From: Deltaproteobacteria bacterium
GTDB lineage: Bacteria; Myxococcota_A; UBA796; CAJQPC01
Length of the DNA stretch: 64,000 bases
Assembly: GCA_016717595.1 (NCBI GenBank)
Contig: JADKFE010000024.1
Span: forward strand, 37,844-101,843
Direction of reading: 5' to 3'
Position numbers and translations under genes: made by a program. The first letter of the stretch is position 1, and the number at the start of each line of letters is the position of its first letter. Under the pieces are notes generated by a model that was given only the letters and a program-made list of their open reading frames with translations, was not told the origin of the DNA and did not search any database. Positions 52,125-60,306 of this stretch are shown here, piece after piece.

Positions 52125-53462
52125 GTGCAGCGTGTCCACCTCGTGTCGTTGGGGTGCTCGAAGAATCGTGTCGACTCAGAGGTCATGGTCGGGAAGCTCC
52201 TCGCCCGTGACTTCCTCTTGGTGGACGAGCCCGATCAAGCCGATGTGATCATCGTCAACACCTGCTCGTTCATCCAGCCGGCCACTGAAGAGTCCATCGA
52301 GACGGTCCTGGAGATGGCGAAGTTTAAGGAGGCCGGGAGCTGCTCCCGCCTCGTCGTCACCGGCTGCATGGTGCAGCGGTACGGCGCCTCCTTGGTGGAT
52401 GAGCTGCCCGAGGTCGATCATTTCCTGGGCACGGGCGACTACCACCGCATCGACGACGTGCTCGCGGCCCGCGCCGGTGAGGCCCCCAAGAGCTTCATCG
52501 ACGCGCCGCTCTACATCCACGATGAGATGGCGCCGCGGGTGAACTCTTGGGCGCGGCACTCGGCCTACCTCAAGATCAGCGAGGGCTGCAACCACCGCTG
52601 CACCTTCTGCATCATCCCGCAGCTTCGGGGCAAGCTGCGCTCCCGCACCATCGAGTCCTTGGCCACGGAGGGCCTGCGCCTCGTCTCCCAAGGCGTGCGT
52701 GAGCTGAACATCATCTCCCAGGACTCCACGGCCTATGGCCGCGACCTCTACGGCCAGCCCAAGCTCGCCGAGCTTCTGCGCGCCTTGGCCCGCATCGACG
52801 GCCTCGACTGGCTGCGCCTGCACTACGCCTACCCCATCGGCCTGCCCGACGACCTCTTAGAGACCATCGCGCAAGAGCCCAAGGTGCTGCCGTACCTCGA
52901 CATGCCGCTGCAGCACGCCTCGGGCGACATGCTGCGCGCCATGAAGCGCGGCGTCACCCGCGAGGGCCAAGAGCGCATCTTGGAGCGCCTGCGTAAGGCG
53001 GTGCCCGACATCGCCATTCGCAGCACCTTCATCGTGGGTTTCCCCGGCGAGACCGAGGCCGACTTTGAGGAGCTGATGGACTTTGTGCGGGTCCAGCGCT
53101 TCACCCGGCTCGGCGTGTTCACCTACTACCAAGAGGACGGCACCCCAGCGGCGGAGCTGCCGAACCAGGTAGACGACGAGGTGAAGCTCGATCGGCAGAA
53201 GCGGCTGATGGCGCTGCAGTCCGACATCTCGCTCAAGATGCACAAGAAGCTCGTCGGGCAGGTGCTCCCGGTGATGTTGGACGGCAAGTCCAAAGAGTCG
53301 GAGCTTTTGCTGGTGGGGCGGCTGCCCTCCCAGGCGCCGGACGTCGACGGCCAGGTCTACATCTCTTCAGCGCCGGTCGGCGTGCGCGCGGGGCAGATCT
53401 TGCCCTGCCGCATCACCCAGGCCTCAGCGTATGACCTCGTCGGAGAGATCGTCGAGGCATGA
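52125..53462 (+). CDS. rimO: Ribosomal protein S12 methylthiotransferase
   Basis: 445 residues from GTG. UPF0004 domain (HLVSLGCSKNRVDSEVMVGKL), then radical-SAM core with the CxxxCxxC cluster site (GCNHRCTFCIIPQLRGKLRSR), IVGFPGETEADFEELMDFV, and a C-terminal TRAM domain. The LGCSKN and PQLRGKLRSR signatures separate it from MiaB. It adds a methylthio group to an Asp of ribosomal protein S12. Its stop overlaps the start of the glycosyltransferase gene (ATGA). Confidence 0.97.
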   Translation: MQRVHLVSLGCSKNRVDSEVMVGKLLARDFLLVDEPDQADVIIVNTCSFIQPATEESIETVLEMAKFKEAGSCSRLVVTGCMVQRYGASLVDELPEVDHFLGTGDYHRIDDVLAARAGEAPKSFIDAPLYIHDEMAPRVNSWARHSAYLKISEGCNHRCTFCIIPQLRGKLRSRTIESLATEGLRLVSQGVRELNIISQDSTAYGRDLYGQPKLAELLRALARIDGLDWLRLHYAYPIGLPDDLLETIAQEPKVLPYLDMPLQHASGDMLRAMKRGVTREGQERILERLRKAVPDIAIRSTFIVGFPGETEADFEELMDFVRVQRFTRLGVFTYYQEDGTPAAELPNQVDDEVKLDRQKRLMALQSDISLKMHKKLVGQVLPVMLDGKSKESELLLVGRLPSQAPDVDGQVYISSAPVGVRAGQILPCRITQASAYDLVGEIVEA

Positions 53463-54175
53463 CCTTTGACCACGCCGCGCCGACGGTTCGGCTGAGCGTG
53501 GTGCTCCCCGCGTTCAACGAGGCTGAGAACATCCCTCGGGCGATCACCGCCGCGGTGGACGCCTTGGAGCGGCTCAACATCAGCTTTGAGATCATCGTCG
53601 TTGATGATGGATCTCACGACGACACGGGCACCTTGGCCCAGGCCGCCCAGCGGGAGGATCCCCGCGTTCGGGCCGTGCATCACCCGCGCAACCGGGGCTA
53701 TGGCGCGGCGCTCAAGTCGGGCATCCTCAGCGCGCGGGGAGAGCTGATCTTCTTCACCGACGCGGATCTGCAGTTTGACCTCAACGAGCTGCGCCTGCTC
53801 CTCGCCCGCGCGCGGGAGGCCGACATCATCGCCGGGTACCGCGCCCGGCGCAGCGACCCAAAACACCGCCTGATCAACGCCTGGGCCTGGGGGCGGCTGG
53901 TGAAGCTGCTGTTTGGCCTGGATGTTCGTGACGTGGACTGCGCGTTTAAGGTGTTTCACCGCGAGGTCTTCGAGCAGGTGCCGATCTCGTCTGTGGGCGC
54001 GTTCGTGAACACGGAGATCCTGCTGCGCGCCCAGGCTGAAGGCTTCACGATCACCCAGGTGCCCGTGAGCCACTACCCACGCACGGCGGGCACCTCTACC
54101 GGGGCGAACCCCAAGGTGATCGCCCGGGCGTTCTGGGAGCTGGGTCGGCTCTACCGTGAGCTCAAGCGGCTGTGA
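53459..54175 (+). CDS. Family 2 glycosyltransferase (dolichol-phosphate-mannose synthase-like)
   Basis: 238 residues overlapping rimO by 4 bp. GT-A fold: SVVLPAFNEAENIPRAI, FEIIVVDDGSHDDTGTLA, HPRNRGYGAALKSGILSARGELIFFTDADLQFD (DxD), then DVDCAFKVFHREVFEQVP. No transmembrane tail, so it resembles the soluble polyprenyl-phosphate sugar transferases of the DPM1 type that pass a sugar to undecaprenyl phosphate. The acceptor and sugar cannot be read. Its stop abuts that of the convergent CtpA gene. Confidence 0.9.
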   Translation: MTFDHAAPTVRLSVVLPAFNEAENIPRAITAAVDALERLNISFEIIVVDDGSHDDTGTLAQAAQREDPRVRAVHHPRNRGYGAALKSGILSARGELIFFTDADLQFDLNELRLLLARAREADIIAGYRARRSDPKHRLINAWAWGRLVKLLFGLDVRDVDCAFKVFHREVFEQVPISSVGAFVNTEILLRAQAEGFTITQVPVSHYPRTAGTSTGANPKVIARAFWELGRLYRELKRL

Positions 54176-55504
54176 TCAAGGCTTGGCGCGCTCGTTCAGG
54201 CGCTCCAAGCCACGCTTGAGCTGAGGGTCGGCGTCTAGGCGGCTCTTGACCGGGCCGATGAAGCTCGGCGAGGGGGGCGGCGGGTCGGGCGGCAGCTCGT
54301 CCAGGCGCGCGAGGAGCGCGGCTTTGGCCTCGTCGCTGTGGTCGGAGGCGTTGACCATGCCCCGCAGCACCTCGGCGGGGGTGGTGCCGGTGCGGGGGGT
54401 GGCCACGAGCTCGTCGGGCACGACACCCTCGCCCATGGTGAGCACGCGGCCTGACGGCAAGGCGTAGCGGGCGATGGTGAGCTTGAGCGCGCTGCCGTCG
54501 GGGTACTCGTACCAGGTCTGCACGGAGCCTTTGCCGTAGCTGGGCTCGCCGACGATGAGCGCCCGCTTGTGGTCTTGCAGAGCACCCGCGACGAGCTCCG
54601 CGGCGCTCGCCGAGCGGCCGTTGAGCAAGATGACGATGGGCACGTCGCGGTCGGAGTCTTGGCGGGTGGCGGAGCGGTCCTCGTCGGTGGCTTGGCCGAG
54701 GCGCCCGCGGGTGGAGACGATGATGCCTTCAGAGAGGAACAGATCGGCGATGGCCACGGCGTCATCGAGCAGGCCGCCGGGGTTGTCGCGCATGTCGAGG
54801 AGCAGGCCGCGCAGGGGGCCCTTGTTCTCGGTCTCTAAGGCGGCGAGCCGGGTGGAGACGTCGTCGGCGGCGTTGCGGCGGAACTGCTCCAGGCGCAGGT
54901 AGCCGATGCCGTTGGGCAATAGCTCGGCGCTCACCGTGGGGCGGCGCACCTCGTCCCGCACCACGGGCAGCACCAGGGGCGCGGCCTCGCCTTCGCGGGT
55001 GATGGTCAGGGTGACCGTGGTGCCGCGGGGGCCGTTGAGCAGGTTGAGGCGGTCGAGGAGGTTCAAGTCTTTGAGCACGCGGCCGTCGATCTGCACGATG
55101 TGGTCGTTGAGCTTGAGGCCCGCCAGGGCGCCGGGGCCCCCTTCGAGCACCTCGTCTACCTTGAGGCCGCCGTCGGGATGCGCGGTGACCACGGCGCCGA
55201 CGCTCGCGTCTTGGCCCTCCTGATCCGCCTCGATCCAGCTTCGGTGGCTGGCGTCTAAGAAGGCCGACTGCTCGTCTAAGCGGGTGGTCATGCCCCGGAT
55301 CGCCGCGTAGATCAGCTCCTCGTCGGACTTGGGCTCAACATACGCCGCGCGGATCTGGGCCTGGACGCGGGCGAAGGTCTCCAAGTGTAGGTAGGGATCA
55401 CGCCCCGCCGCCCAGGCCGCTTCAGTGATCTGGCGCCCGAGCATGAAGCCGATGACGATCGCGCCGAGGGTCATCAAGAAGGCGCGCACGGGGGTGATCT
55501 TCAT
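54176..55504 (-). CDS. C-terminal processing peptidase (S41, CtpA type)
   Basis: 442 residues. Signal anchor (AFLMTLGAIVIGFMLGRQI), a PDZ domain (about 100-190; SVGAVVTAHPDGGLKVDEVLEGGPGALAGLKLNDHIVQIDG), then the S41 catalytic domain with LRLEQF, DMRDNPGGLLDDAV, nucleophile Ser in NGRSASAAE (about 298-300) and general-base Lys in EPSYGKGSVQTW (about 325). It cleaves periplasmic proteins at their C-termini. It follows the EnvC-like gene by 6 bp on the same strand, so it is part of the cell-division cluster and may process or degrade hydrolase activators there. Confidence 0.95.
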   Translation of the reverse strand: MKITPVRAFLMTLGAIVIGFMLGRQITEAAWAAGRDPYLHLETFARVQAQIRAAYVEPKSDEELIYAAIRGMTTRLDEQSAFLDASHRSWIEADQEGQDASVGAVVTAHPDGGLKVDEVLEGGPGALAGLKLNDHIVQIDGRVLKDLNLLDRLNLLNGPRGTTVTLTITREGEAAPLVLPVVRDEVRRPTVSAELLPNGIGYLRLEQFRRNAADDVSTRLAALETENKGPLRGLLLDMRDNPGGLLDDAVAIADLFLSEGIIVSTRGRLGQATDEDRSATRQDSDRDVPIVILLNGRSASAAELVAGALQDHKRALIVGEPSYGKGSVQTWYEYPDGSALKLTIARYALPSGRVLTMGEGVVPDELVATPRTGTTPAEVLRGMVNASDHSDEAKAALLARLDELPPDPPPPSPSFIGPVKSRLDADPQLKRGLERLNERAKP

Positions 55505-55510
55505 GGTCCC

Positions 55511-56608
55511 TCAGGGTGACCCACGGAGCCAGCTCGTGGGGTCTTGGGGCGAGTTGTGGTAACGGACCTCAAAGTGAACCCGAGGCCCGCCGTCGTCGGT
55601 CACCCCGGTCTCGCCGACGGTTCCGATCTTCTCGCCCTCACGCACGGTCTGCCCCCGGCGCACGGAGAGGCTGCCGCAGCTCCCGTAGACGGTGGAGTAG
55701 TCGCCGTGGCTGAGCACGACGGTGAGGCCGTAGCCGGGCACGTTGTCGGCGAGGATCACCGCGCCGTCGGCCACGGCGCGCACGGGGCTGTACAGCGACG
55801 CGGTGATGTCGACGCCGGGGTTCTTGACCATCGCCCCGGTGAGCGTGTCGCGGGACTCGCCGAAGGGCCGCGTGATGCGCCCGCTCGCCACCGGCCAGCG
55901 GAGCTGCCCGTAGAGCGCGGTGAACGGCTGGGGGGCGTCGGAGGTGTCGGGGGAGAGCCCGGAGAGCTTCATGCCGAGGTTCTGAATCGCCTGCTCTTTC
56001 TCGTTGAGCAGGGCCAAGGCGAGGTCTTTGCGGCCGCGCACCTCGTCCAAGAGCGCGACGCGGCGGGCGCGCTCGGCGGCCATGGTGGCCTCCTCTGCGG
56101 CGAGCTCGTCCCGGCTCTTGAGGATCACCGCGCGGTCGGCCTCGACCTCCGCCAAGGCCGCGGCGCGCTGGGCGAGGGCCTCACGAAACTGGAGGTTCAC
56201 GGTGTGGGACGCCCGCAGGATGCGCAGGAGGTAGGTCATGCGGCGGCGGAGATCGACGGGGCTCTCGGCGGAGAACAGCACCCGGGCGAGGCCCCGGCGG
56301 CGCAGGCGGTAGTAGTGGCGCATCACGGCGCGGGCGCGGTCGGTCTGGTGGGTGAGGGCGGTCTCCGCGGCGCGGAGGCGCTCCTCGTGCTCGGCGGCGA
56401 CGATGGCCAAGGCCTCGAGGTCTTTGCCCAAGGCGAAGATGCGGAGCTGGTTCCAGGCGATGCGCTGGTCGATCTCTTTGAGCTGGGCCAGCACCCCTTG
56501 CTCTTCTTGTTGGGCCCGGGCGAGCTGGCGTTTGGGATCCCCTCCGCCGGGGTCTTCTTGGGCGAGGCTTGGCCCAGCGAGGCCCAGGAGCAGGGCGAGG
56601 TGAATCAT
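55511..56608 (-). CDS. EnvC-like murein hydrolase activator (LytM domain degenerate)
   Basis: 365 residues from ATG at 56608 overlapping the ftsX stop (ATGA). A signal peptide (LALLLGLAGPSLAQ), a long coiled coil (about 30-215), then a C-terminal LytM/M23 domain (about 245-360). Zinc ligands are incomplete: the first His of HxGxD is Asn (NPGVDITASLYSPV), the Asp is kept, and the HxH region reads RVHFEV. So it is not expected to cut peptidoglycan itself but to switch on an amidase, as EnvC does when pulled by FtsEX. Its position directly after ftsEX fits. Confidence 0.9.
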   Translation of the reverse strand: MIHLALLLGLAGPSLAQEDPGGGDPKRQLARAQQEEQGVLAQLKEIDQRIAWNQLRIFALGKDLEALAIVAAEHEERLRAAETALTHQTDRARAVMRHYYRLRRRGLARVLFSAESPVDLRRRMTYLLRILRASHTVNLQFREALAQRAAALAEVEADRAVILKSRDELAAEEATMAAERARRVALLDEVRGRKDLALALLNEKEQAIQNLGMKLSGLSPDTSDAPQPFTALYGQLRWPVASGRITRPFGESRDTLTGAMVKNPGVDITASLYSPVRAVADGAVILADNVPGYGLTVVLSHGDYSTVYGSCGSLSVRRGQTVREGEKIGTVGETGVTDDGGPRVHFEVRYHNSPQDPTSWLRGSP

Positions 56609-57504
56609 GGCGCCTGCCGCCAGAAACGCAGCACGGCGCTGCCGCAGCCGACCACACCCAAGAGCACGCCCACGGTGAGCAGGCCGAGCACGGTGCTGAG
56701 GCCCAGGGAGCCATCGGCGAGGGGCGCCTGGCCGAGCGGCACCAGCTCTTGAATCCGGCCGAGCAGCACGGCCTTGAGCCCCGAGAGCGCGCCGATGGCC
56801 AGCAGCGCCCCGATGAGGCCCTGCACCGCGCCCTCGATCAGAAACGGCGCGGCGATGAACTGTAGGGTGGCGCCGACGAGCTTCATCGTCTCTAGCTCCG
56901 CTCGACGGGCGTAGGTGACGAGGTGCATGGTGTTGCCCACCAAAAACACCGCCGCCATCACCAACAAGGTGCCGAGCGCCGCGCCCAGGGCCTTGAGCAA
57001 GCCCAGAAACGCCGTGAGCCGCTCCACCCACTCCTTGCCGTAGTCGAGCTCCTCAAACTCGGCGCGCTGCAGGCGGGTGACGAAGTCGGAGAGCGTCTCG
57101 TCGCCGATGTACCGGGCGCGCAGGGTGATCTCCAACGACGCGGGCACGGCGTCTTCGCCCAGCTCCACCAAGATCGGCTGGATGTCGGGCACCCGCTCCT
57201 CCAGGTAGGCCCTGGCGTCGGTGGCGGTCACCCAGGTGACGGCCTCGACCTCAGGCATGGCCTGCACCTCGGCGAGCACCGCGCGCTGGCGCGCCTCGTC
57301 CACGCCCGAGGCGAAGTAGGCCGAGAGGTGAACGTCACGCTCCCAGACCTCCACGGCGTCGTTGAGCGTCGACATCGCCCCCCAGAACGCCCCGCCCAAC
57401 AGCAGCGCCGCGGCGATCACCCCCGCGGCCACGGCGTTGAGCGAGAGGTTCTCCCACAACGATCGCGCGGCGCGGCGCAGGATGTGGCCCAGGGTGGCGC
57501 TCAT
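56605..57504 (-). CDS. ftsX: Cell division ABC transporter permease FtsX
   Basis: 299 residues. Four transmembrane helices: one near residue 20-45 (SLNAVAAGVIAAALLLGGAFW), a periplasmic loop of about 120 residues (DVHLSAYFASGVDEARQRAVL..., the site that binds EnvC), then three helices at about 160-295 (ALGAALGTLLVMAAVFLVGNTMHL, FLIEGAVQGLIGALLAIGAL, STVLGLLTVGVLLGVVGCGSAVL). It converts FtsE ATP hydrolysis into regulation of septal peptidoglycan splitting. It overlaps ftsE and the EnvC-like gene by 4 bp each. Confidence 0.95.
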   Translation of the reverse strand: MSATLGHILRRAARSLWENLSLNAVAAGVIAAALLLGGAFWGAMSTLNDAVEVWERDVHLSAYFASGVDEARQRAVLAEVQAMPEVEAVTWVTATDARAYLEERVPDIQPILVELGEDAVPASLEITLRARYIGDETLSDFVTRLQRAEFEELDYGKEWVERLTAFLGLLKALGAALGTLLVMAAVFLVGNTMHLVTYARRAELETMKLVGATLQFIAAPFLIEGAVQGLIGALLAIGALSGLKAVLLGRIQELVPLGQAPLADGSLGLSTVLGLLTVGVLLGVVGCGSAVLRFWRQAP

Positions 57505-58151
57505 TCGGACATTCGCCCGGCGTTGAGCCGCAGGCGCCGATGGGGGAAACGCTCCATCAGGCCGATGTCGTGGGTGGCGATCAAGACGGTGGTGCCCCGC
57601 AGGTTGATCGAGAGCAGGATCTCCATGACCTCCACGGCCATCGCGCCGTCGAGGTTGCCCGTGGGCTCGTCCGCCAGGAGCACGGCGGGGTCGTTCACGA
57701 TGGCCCGGGCGATGGCCACACGCTGCTGCTCGCCGCCGCTTAAGTCCAAGGGGCGGCGCTCCCCTTTGCCGCCCAAGCCCACGACGTTGAGCACGGCGTT
57801 CACCCGGCGGCTGATCTCCCGGCGCTCGGCGCCGATGACCTCCAAGGCCAGGCCCACGTTGTCGAAGACGGTGCGGTTGGGGATGAGCTTAAAGTCTTGG
57901 AAGATCACGCCTAAGTTGCGGCGCAACAGCGGCAGGCGCGCCGGGCCGAGCTTGGAGGCGTCGACACCGCCCACGAGGAGCTTCCCAGAGGTGGGCGCCT
58001 CGGCGCCGTACAGGAGCTTGAGCAAGGTGGACTTGCCCGCGCCCGACGCGCCGGTCAGGTAGGCGAACTCTCCTTTGGAGAGCCGGAAGGTGACGTCATG
58101 CAGCACCTGGGCCGAGCCGTAGGATTTGCTGACGTGGTAGAGGCGGATCAT
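57501..58151 (-). CDS. ftsE: Cell division ABC transporter ATP-binding protein FtsE
   Basis: 216 residues, usual length. Walker A GASGAGKSTLLK, Q-loop VIFQDFKLI, ABC signature LSGGEQQRVAIARAI, Walker B AVLLADEPTGNLD and the H-loop TVLIATHDIGLM. It drives FtsX at the division site. Overlaps murI upstream (ATGA) and ftsX downstream. Confidence 0.97.
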   Translation of the reverse strand: MIRLYHVSKSYGSAQVLHDVTFRLSKGEFAYLTGASGAGKSTLLKLLYGAEAPTSGKLLVGGVDASKLGPARLPLLRRNLGVIFQDFKLIPNRTVFDNVGLALEVIGAERREISRRVNAVLNVVGLGGKGERRPLDLSGGEQQRVAIARAIVNDPAVLLADEPTGNLDGAMAVEVMEILLSINLRGTTVLIATHDIGLMERFPHRRLRLNAGRMSE

Positions 58152-58981
58152 CGCGCGGGGGGCTCGTGGAAGGGGCCGACGGCCTCGTCCAAGTCTACCA
58201 GCATCGCGGGCTCTGGCGGCTGACCCAGAAAGGTGCGGCCCACGGTGATGAAACGCTCGAGGTTGTCGGTGACCAAAAAGTCACGTCGTCCGGGGCCTTC
58301 GTCGCCGCGTAAGAGCCCGGCCTCGCCGAGCGCCTTGGCCGTGGCGACGGCGGTGGCCTCAGCGGAGTCGATCAACATCACCCCGGGGAGCACGGCCTGG
58401 ATGATCGGGCGCAGCAGCGGAAAGTGGGTGCAGCCCAAGATCACCGTGTCGGGGCCGCCGCGCAGGCCGCCGAGGTAACGCTCGGCGACGAGGCGGGGCA
58501 CGTCGCCCTCGATCCAGCCCTCTTCAGCCAACGACACGAAGAGCGGGCAGGCCACCCCCTCGGCGCGTAGGCCCCGGGCCTCTAAGGCGGCCTGGTATCG
58601 CCCGGCGCGCACGGTGCCTTCAGTGCCGAGGATCGCGACGTGGCGCCCGCGGCTTACGCGGTCGGCCTCGTCAACGCCGGGCTTCACCACGCCGATCACC
58701 GGCACGCCCACGGCGGCGCCGGCGGCGGTCAACGTAGGCAGCGCGTGGGTGGTGGCGGTGTTGCAGGCGATCACCAGGGCCTTCACGCCGCGTCGGTAGA
58801 GGTGGCTGGCCACCCGGGCGGAGTAGCGCGTGACCGTCTCCGGCGAGCGTGTGCCGTAAGGAACCCGCGCGGTGTCACCCAGATACAGCAGATCTTCGTG
58901 GGGGAGCGCCCGGGAGAGCGCCGCGAGCACGGTCAGCCCCCCGATGCCTGAGTCAAACACTCCAATGGGGAGCGTGTTCAT
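58148..58981 (-). CDS. murI: Glutamate racemase
   Basis: 277 residues from ATG at 58981, preceded by GAGAGG; a GTG at 58993 is the alternative. Motifs: GVFDSGIGGLTVL, YLGDTARVPYGTRS, the first catalytic Cys in IACNTATTHALP and the second in LGCTHFPLLRP. It makes D-glutamate for peptidoglycan. Being the first gene of the murI-ftsE-ftsX-envC-like run links wall-precursor synthesis with division. Confidence 0.96.
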   Translation of the reverse strand: MNTLPIGVFDSGIGGLTVLAALSRALPHEDLLYLGDTARVPYGTRSPETVTRYSARVASHLYRRGVKALVIACNTATTHALPTLTAAGAAVGVPVIGVVKPGVDEADRVSRGRHVAILGTEGTVRAGRYQAALEARGLRAEGVACPLFVSLAEEGWIEGDVPRLVAERYLGGLRGGPDTVILGCTHFPLLRPIIQAVLPGVMLIDSAEATAVATAKALGEAGLLRGDEGPGRRDFLVTDNLERFITVGRTFLGQPPEPAMLVDLDEAVGPFHEPPAR

Positions 58982-59065
58982 CTCGCCTCTCACCTCCGGG
59001 GCGGCGTGCCCCTTCCGTGATAACCTGCGGCGTCCTCCCTCTCGTCATGGCGGCGTCGCAGAAGC

Positions 59066-59614
59066 ATGAAGATCGGCGTCTATGGCGGCAGCTTCAACCC
59101 GCCCCACGTCGGGCACAGCATGGTCGCCGCGTGGCTCCTGTGGACGGAGCGTGTGGAGGAGGTGTGGCTCTTGCCGGCCTTCGCGCATGCCTTCGACAAG
59201 GCCCTCACGCCCTTTGAGGATCGGGTGGCCCTGTGTGAGGCCCTGGCCGCGGAGCTTGGCCCCAAGGTGAAGGTGTGCACGATCGAGGCCGAGCTGCCCG
59301 CGCCGAGCTACACCGTGAACACCCTGGAGGCCCTGGCGGCGCGGCACCCACAGCACCAGCTCCAGCTTGTGCTGGGCGCCGACAACCTCTCGACCCTGCA
59401 CCTCTGGCGCCGCTGGGATGAGCTGGCCGCGCGTTTCTCGCCGATCTTTGTGGGTCGGGTGGGCTACCCAGAGATCAAGGGCGCGGTGAGCTTCCCCGCC
59501 GTGTCCTCGACGGAGATCCGGGCGCGCCTCGCCGCGGGCCAGCCCGTTGACCACCTCGTGCCCGCCGCCGTGCGCCGGGTGTTGGCCGCCCAGCGCGGCG
59601 GAGTGACCCCGTGA
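59066..59614 (+). CDS. nadD: Nicotinate-nucleotide adenylyltransferase
   Basis: 182 residues. KIGVYGGSFNPPHVGHSMVA is the nucleotidyltransferase GxFxPxHxGH site; LPAFAHAFDKALTPFEDRVALC, LVLGADNLSTLHLWRRWDEL and VSSTEIRARLAAGQPVDHLVP are the rest of the NadD signature (the last like the ISSTxIR motif). It adenylates nicotinate mononucleotide in NAD synthesis. Divergent from murI; its stop overlaps the next start (GTGA). Confidence 0.93.
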   Translation: MKIGVYGGSFNPPHVGHSMVAAWLLWTERVEEVWLLPAFAHAFDKALTPFEDRVALCEALAAELGPKVKVCTIEAELPAPSYTVNTLEALAARHPQHQLQLVLGADNLSTLHLWRRWDELAARFSPIFVGRVGYPEIKGAVSFPAVSSTEIRARLAAGQPVDHLVPAAVRRVLAAQRGGVTP

Positions 59615-60300
59615 GTGAGCCCGTGAACGAGCCCCGCAGCGTGATCCTTTGGGACATCGACGGCACGCTGTTGAGCACCGGCGGCGCCGGTCGTGAGGCC
59701 CTGGACCTGGCCTTTGAGGAGCTGTTCGGGGTGCCCCAGGCCTTCGTCGCCGTGTCCTTCGGCGGGCGCACGGATCTGGGCCTGGTCGGTGAGGCCTTCG
59801 AGCGCGCGGGGCTCTCCATGCCGGACGACGCCGCGCCGCGCCTGCACGACCGCTACGTCGGCCACCTCCGGCGGATCTTGGCCGCGCGACCGGGCCGCGC
59901 AAAGCTCCTCCCCGGCTTGCCCCAGGCCCTCGCCCAGACCGCGCCCCGGGCGGTGAACGCCCTGCTCACCGGCAACTGGCGCGCCGGGGCTGAGGCCAAG
60001 CTCGGCGCCGTGGGCCTGTGGGAGCAGTTTCGGTTTGGGGCCTTCGCGGACGACGCCGCCGACCGCAACGCGCTCGTGCCCATCGCCCGCCGCCGCGCGC
60101 AGAGCCTCGGCGTCACCCCGGGGCGGGTGATCGTCATCGGCGACACCCCCCACGACGTCGCCTGCGCCCGGGCGGGCGGGGCCGTGGCCGTGGCCGTGTG
60201 TACGGGCTGGTCAAGCCGCGAGGAGCTTCAAGCCTGCGGCCCCGACCTGCTCATCGAGGATCTCACCTCGGGCCTCGACGCCTTCTTGGGCCTCTTGTAG
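59611..60300 (+). CDS. HAD-superfamily hydrolase (phosphoglycolate-phosphatase-like)
   Basis: 229 residues from GTG overlapping nadD. Motif I VILWDIDGTLLSTGGAG with nucleophile Asp, a helical cap, motif II ALLTGNWRAGAEAKL and motif III/IV VIVIGDTPHDVACARAGGAVAVAV. Typical of small phosphate-ester phosphatases with a C1 cap. The substrate is not evident; coupling to nadD could mean a nucleotide-related role, but this is a guess. Confidence 0.9.
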   Translation: MSEPVNEPRSVILWDIDGTLLSTGGAGREALDLAFEELFGVPQAFVAVSFGGRTDLGLVGEAFERAGLSMPDDAAPRLHDRYVGHLRRILAARPGRAKLLPGLPQALAQTAPRAVNALLTGNWRAGAEAKLGAVGLWEQFRFGAFADDAADRNALVPIARRRAQSLGVTPGRVIVIGDTPHDVACARAGGAVAVAVCTGWSSREELQACGPDLLIEDLTSGLDAFLGLL

Positions 60301-60306
60301 CGGCGC

